Origin: Oscheius dolichura
Taxonomy: Eukaryota; Nematoda; Chromadorea; Rhabditida; Rhabditidae
Assembly: GCA_932521035.1 (NCBI GenBank)
Contig: OW051497.1
Span: 3,286,001 to 3,350,000 of the forward strand
Reading direction: 5' to 3'
Length of the DNA: 64,000 bases
The position numbers and the translations under genes are program-made. How positions within the stretch are numbered: position 1 is the stretch's first letter; each line of letters begins with the position of its first letter. Below are positions 59,627-64,000 of this stretch, one piece after another. The notes beneath the pieces were generated by a model, which was not told the DNA's origin, searched no databases, and saw nothing but the letters and a program-made list of their open reading frames with translations.

Positions 59627-60555
59627 CAGTGGCCGTATCCACAAGAAATCTCCCCGGGGACCTCCCCAGCTGGGGACCTCCCCAGGGAAGACTTTTATCA
59701 TTCTACTATGAGGGATAGAGCCAACGGAAACGACGTCTTTGGTCAGGAAAAGAACTAACCTATTCTTGGGACCTCAATCCCATAAAGTAGAATGATAAAG
59801 GAGGATATTATCAGTTAGCCTCGCCTACTTTACGCATTCAGAAGCGTAGACTGCAACGCAGTGTTAATTTTTCATGTCTTTTCTTTCTATCAACCAACAA
59901 AAGAGGCAAACTGTGCTACGGAGATGATCCTGCTTTCCTTTTCATCTGCTCGACGGAGGAGAATGCCGTTAATAAAACTTGCCGATTGGGGGGTAAAACG
60001 TGTGCTAAACGTAATTTTCCAATGAGGTTTTTCACTCACAAAAATGGGACTATGCTTCGCCAATGTCTTCCTGATCGTTTTGAAAGAAAAGGCCAACATG
60101 GACAAAAATTGATAAATTGAATGAAATATAGGCACAGGAAGAACTTGAAGACTGGATCTTTGTTTGTAAGAATTACCGGGTGGTACCTGCCAACAAACAA
60201 CGACATTACGCCCATTTAAAGAAATTACAAGCAGCTCTCTGTAATAAGGTCTTTTGCTACTTTTTTTGCAAATTTTCATCGAGAAAGAGCTTACGAATAA
60301 GTATTATGGATTGATTACAAAGAATGTCCTTCAAAAACGCTTATTTTAGCGTTTTTATGGTGCCTCCCCGGCTCCCACCCCTACTCTACCCTAGGGGTGG
60401 TCTGGGGAGCTCCCCAGCTTCCCCGGGGAGGTACCCAGAAAATGTGGAGAGCTCTTGTAGATACCATTTTTAGGCTCCCCAGTTGGGGAGCTCCCCGGGG
60501 AGGTCCCAGGGGAGCCTGGGGAGGCCTCCCCAGCTTCTTGTGGATACGGCCACAG
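59627..60555. mobile_element. ~930-bp inverted-repeat element rich in GGGGAG/CTCCCC
   Basis: Left end CAGTGGCCGTATCCACAAGA (59627) is matched in inverted orientation by the right end TCTTGTGGATACGGCCAC (to about 60553). Just inside both ends are arrays of CTCCCC/GGGGAG half-sites forming many small palindromes (CCCCGGGG, GGGGAGCTCCCC). The middle is ordinary AT-rich sequence with an internal inverted pair around 59697-59795 (ATCATTCTACT / AGTAGAATGAT). There is no transposase. It could be one non-autonomous DNA element or two facing copies of a shorter repeat. Confidence 0.65.
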
Positions 60556-61590
60556 ATATCCGGCCTATTGTTGAAGCACTGGGAGAAAGGAGAAAAATGA
60601 ATGGAGTGGATAGAAATTGTTGACAGTTTTGCCTTTTATTTAGTTTGCGATCTTCGATAAATCTTCTGCTTTCCCAGCCATAACGGCCGTCTGGCTTCTC
60701 ACCGTTAATGGCTTTCGAATGTGACGAAAGAAATCTCTTTTGATAAACTTTATATCGTAACGTCAGTTTAGAGAAAGCTGCTATAAGTCATTTAAGCAAT
60801 CCAAAAAGACTACTGCGCTCTCAGGGAACCTAGCATAAAACCCTCAGGAAAAGGAGCAAGGAGCTGCCCAGATATGTGTCGTATTGTTGAAGAAGTGGAT
60901 AAAAGAAAAGGGAGAGATATATGAAGAAACTGAATAGCAAACTGAATAGCTAACAGTCCCGTGTAGAGCAAAATGAAGGAGGAAGGATAGATTATTTACT
61001 AGTATGTAGAAGGCTGTGTTCGGGGTCTCAGGGCCGCTTTTATACGTTTTGCTCGAAGGGTGGAATACAGTGCGTTCATAATGAGTGATATCATAAATGT
61101 GCGGGGTCCGTCTCTAAACGTACAAAAAGGGGGGAAAGCCGGGGTGGGGCAGATATTTTGGAGGACAGACATTTCTTCCTTTCAGGGGGGCGCTTCCTGA
61201 CAGCATGGATCACACCCACTGAGGCCAAACTAACAGCTCTGAAAGCTATCATGGAGACAATGCCATCGGAACTGCCGATGAGGTAGAAGAGCTCAGAGAG
61301 GACGCTGATAACCGAATCCAGAATGTAAAATACTTCCTGGGCTTACCTTTCAGTAGTTACATGCATACAACCCTTAAAACCATCTTTATTCGTTTTTTTT
61401 CGAAGGGTGGGATACTATTCAGTAATGGACCGTGCCAGTAGAGCGCATTTGCATAGGTGAATTTGAATTTGCTCTTTCTCCAAATATTTCTCATCATATT
61501 TCTAATGTTTCCAACGATATTTTAATAACCGTTTTTCGTTTTGCTTCTTTAACAAAATATAAGAACTTCACTTCAGATTTTACTTCAAAT
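60556..61590. other. intergenic
   Basis: No supported exon. The frame leading into the F-box gene is open back to about 61432 but has no ATG before 61591. Confidence 0.45.
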
Positions 61591-62668
61591 ATGACTGGCT
61601 TTCCTCTGTTTAGTGTTCCTCCTATAACTTTGGAAAGAATTGTCACAAAGGTATTTCATTACTTTTTTTTCTTCCCAAATAAATTTTACAGATGCAGGCA
61701 CGAAGCTATACTCGTCTACAACAGACATGCCCCTATATGAAAGAGTTTGTTAAAAGTAGTCGAAACATCATAGTCGACTCTAATATTGAAGTCTATGTGG
61801 TATGGGGGGACTCCGAAATTATCTTAACTTCTGCAATGTATGACCGACGTGATGTTGGCCCAAGCCACGTATCCCATGTACCCATTGATATCGACGGGCT
61901 TTACGGGATCCGTTGCAACAGACTCTGGATTGAACCAGGTTGGTTAGTCTCCTTCCAGCTTTCATAATAAATTAAGAAGTCTTCAATCACTTTGAAAAAC
62001 TCTGTGGAATATTGAAGGATCATCGTATTTCGTGTAAAAGGCTGGATTTTATGTATGTTGACAGCTCTCTACCGACAAAGAAACATTGCGACGATCTATA
62101 CCGCTTTTTAAAGCCGACCCAAACGAGCATGGACAGTCGAGAGTCTAATCGGATGGAAGCGCTTATCAACAAAAAATCATTGGTAAATTTTATCTTTTTT
62201 TCATTTTCTTATTTAGGTTTATAGAAGAAAGTAGAATTATTTGTATCCTATGAGGATGCTATTTCTGCGTTAGAATTGGTGGCTCCTCACGTTTCAAAGG
62301 TTTTAATCGAAGTGGCAGGAAGAAAGAACATCTCAAAACATATTGCTATAGACGAACACTTCAACATGTTGAAGGAGGTGATAGAGGTAACGAGTGAGGA
62401 ACTAGACTCATCTTATATTACATTTCAGCATCTACGTATTGCAAGGCGTCGAAAAAATAGCATTGAATTTACTCTAAGTTGTGGCAAGATCCTGCCTCCG
62501 GTCAAGCAACAACTGCAGAGAGAGGAAATGCACCGATATCATCCAAATCCTTGGCCTAGCGAAGACAAAGACCGCAAAAAAGTGCACTTTGTTCACTGTG
62601 CTCCTGGTCGTGGAAGACCTTCGATCTTAATACTGATGAACAGATCCTATGCAAGGGTCTCTTGGTGA
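61591..62668 (+). CDS. F-box protein, nematode type
   Basis: Five-exon gene, about 310 residues. It opens MTGFPLFSVPPITLERIVTK and continues MQARSYTRLQQTCPYMKEFV, a pattern that fits the N-terminal F-box of nematode F-box proteins (FPLxxLPxxxxxxIxxxM). The rest (RRDVGPSHVSHVPIDIDG, KRLDFMYVDSSLPTKKHCDD, LFVSYEDAISALELVAPHVS) resembles the variable FBA/FTH-like substrate-binding half. F-box proteins recruit targets to SCF ubiquitin ligases, and this expanded nematode family evolves fast. The fourth exon must start at TTTATAG|AAGAAAG, not at the earlier TTTAG. The end is SILILMNRSYARVSW. Start is taken as the first in-frame ATG. F-box identity is by pattern. Confidence 0.65.
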
Positions 62669-64000
62669 TTATGTGAGTTAATTCTTTGCCGTCCCTTCTC
62701 TTTGCGCAGCCTAGTTTCATTTTAACACGACCAAATACAAAATTAGATTTTTTTTTGTATTCCACAACAATATGTCGCGCTCTCCTTGCCTCACTCCTAT
62801 TCTACTAAGAGTACTGCTCGCTAACTTCCTGTATATGTGTACTATCTTTCTCCTATTTTGTTCTGTTTGATGATACGGAGCCACTCGTTGGCTGTGCTCT
62901 TATTATAATTTTATCCATTTGGTTGTTATTGTTCAAATGACATGTTTATTACTCCATTTAATGCCTTCAATATAATTAAATATCTATAAGCAGAGAGAGC
63001 CGCCTCATTCAGGCACAAGGCTTCATGCTACTTCCACCGCTCTCTCCCAGCCTTATCTATGTTATCATTCTCACCGCTGTATCCGTTATTTACTTCAAGC
63101 TGATAAAGTAATCTCCGAAAAGCTTTTGTGTTTATGGGCGACGTCGACGTTACTGTCCCGTCGATAACGATAAACAATCCATATAGAGTTAGATAGCATC
63201 ACCACGTTGGCAGTCGCAAAACGCAGAAAGACCACACGTGACTACGGAAGAGACAGAGAGAGAGAGAGAGATGGGTTCTCCATTATGCCTATCAGTTCAG
63301 TTGTTCAGAATACCACTCGGATGGGTTGTCTCTGAGTTTCTTCTCTTTTTCCTTTGTTCCTGTTATACAAACAAACAAGTTTGATTCTACATTCTTTGTA
63401 ACACATGATAAGAGAAAAAATATAAATAGGGGGGAACATATGAATGTCTGAAAAGAAAAAGAAAAGAAAACAGTTGATTTATTTTAATCTTTAAAAAGAT
63501 CGGGGGCTCATTTCGGTGATTTTTGATAAATCAGAAATTCCATGATATTAGAAGCTGTGCTGATAACAACAGCGGCAACCAGAGGTACAAAGATTCAAGA
63601 AGTCCTTACTCAAATTGTTGGTAACTGAATTTAGGGGCTGGTTTCTTTCTTACAAGGGGTTTCCTTGTTATGACTGCGGAAACTAGTATGTTTCAAAAGT
63701 AGGGCAACTGCCACTTTCAATGGCATGTTCTAGGTACACGATAAGTTCGTTTCACTGTCAGTGTGGAAGACGGCTCCCAGTCAATAAACGTTATCATCCT
63801 CCTCTGGTCTTGGAACCTGGGGTGCTGTACCCATGTGGTGTCAATGAAATATGCGTCGGTCCTGCTCCTAACTGTCTAAAGATCTTCTCTCTCATCTGTC
63901 CTACAAGCTTATCTTGCCTCTGCTCTCCTACCCAGCCGCGTGATCGCATAACTCCGCCCTGATTGAATGAGGGGTCTTATAGGGGACAGTTTGTGGAGGA
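62669..64000. other. intergenic to window end
   Basis: No complete gene. A (GA)n microsatellite lies at about 63249-63270 and a GAAAA-rich tract near 63450-63470. Near 63820-63880 a + frame reads LYPCGVNEICVGPAPNC and could be part of a small Cys-rich exon running to or past the window edge. Confidence 0.4.
63249..63270 (+). repeat. (GA)n microsatellite
   Basis: About ten GA dinucleotides in a row with one interruption at the left side, followed by GATGGG. Confidence 0.8.

Overview
The window is nuclear DNA of a nematode. Evidence: most genes are cut by many introns of only about 34-50 bp ending in TTTCAG or TTTTAG; many start codons lie a few bases behind a good 3' splice site with no obvious 5' partner, as expected for spliced-leader trans-splicing; and several families are nematode-specific or nematode-typical. 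These are a ground-like (grl) protein, a DUF316 trypsin-like protease, an FLP-34-like neuropeptide precursor, serpentine chemoreceptor-like 7TM proteins, an F-box protein and a glb-1-type globin. Species and chromosome cannot be read from the sequence. Gene models below were spliced by hand from reading frame and splice signals; internal boundaries of the longer genes should be taken as good estimates.

Layout. 0-6 kb: a small unknown minus-strand gene, then an FLP-34/NPY-like neuropeptide gene (minus, long introns). 6.1-14.5 kb: a long stretch with no gene I can support, with degraded retroelement traces near its right part. 14.5-25 kb: a reverse-transcriptase fragment, an MPPED-type metallophosphoesterase (+), a Ly-6-like GPI-anchored protein (-), a DUF316 protease (+) followed by a broken partial duplicate, tRNA-Gln(TTG) (-) and an intracellular globin (-). 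25-37 kb: a CYP4-type cytochrome P450 (+), eIF3 subunit K (-), a large ankyrin-repeat plus GH20-like protein (-), a small unknown protein (-) and a membrane-anchored two-domain rhodanese/sulfurtransferase (+). 37-52 kb: a cytosolic sulfotransferase like ssu-1 (-), an unrecognised + strand terminal exon, an unrecognised serine-rich protein (-), a tail-anchored fatty aldehyde dehydrogenase (-), NADH-cytochrome b5 reductase (+) and a grl hedgehog-related secreted protein (-). 52-64 kb: a chitin-binding pseudogene carrying a 265-bp inverted-repeat element, a tandem pair of 7TM receptors (+), a ~930-bp inverted-repeat element and an F-box protein (+).

The genes look like independent housekeeping, lipid/xenobiotic-metabolism (P450, ALDH, b5 reductase, sulfotransferase) and secreted/sensory functions rather than one dedicated system. 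The only possible operon pair is ankyrin-GH20 upstream of eIF3k (same strand, about 260 bp apart, splice acceptor just before the eIF3k ATG). The most unusual items are the short inverted-repeat element sitting inside a chitin-binding exon with splice-like sites in its own termini, the GH20-like domain that appears to have lost its catalytic Asp-Glu pair and is joined to ankyrin repeats, and the transmembrane rhodanese.
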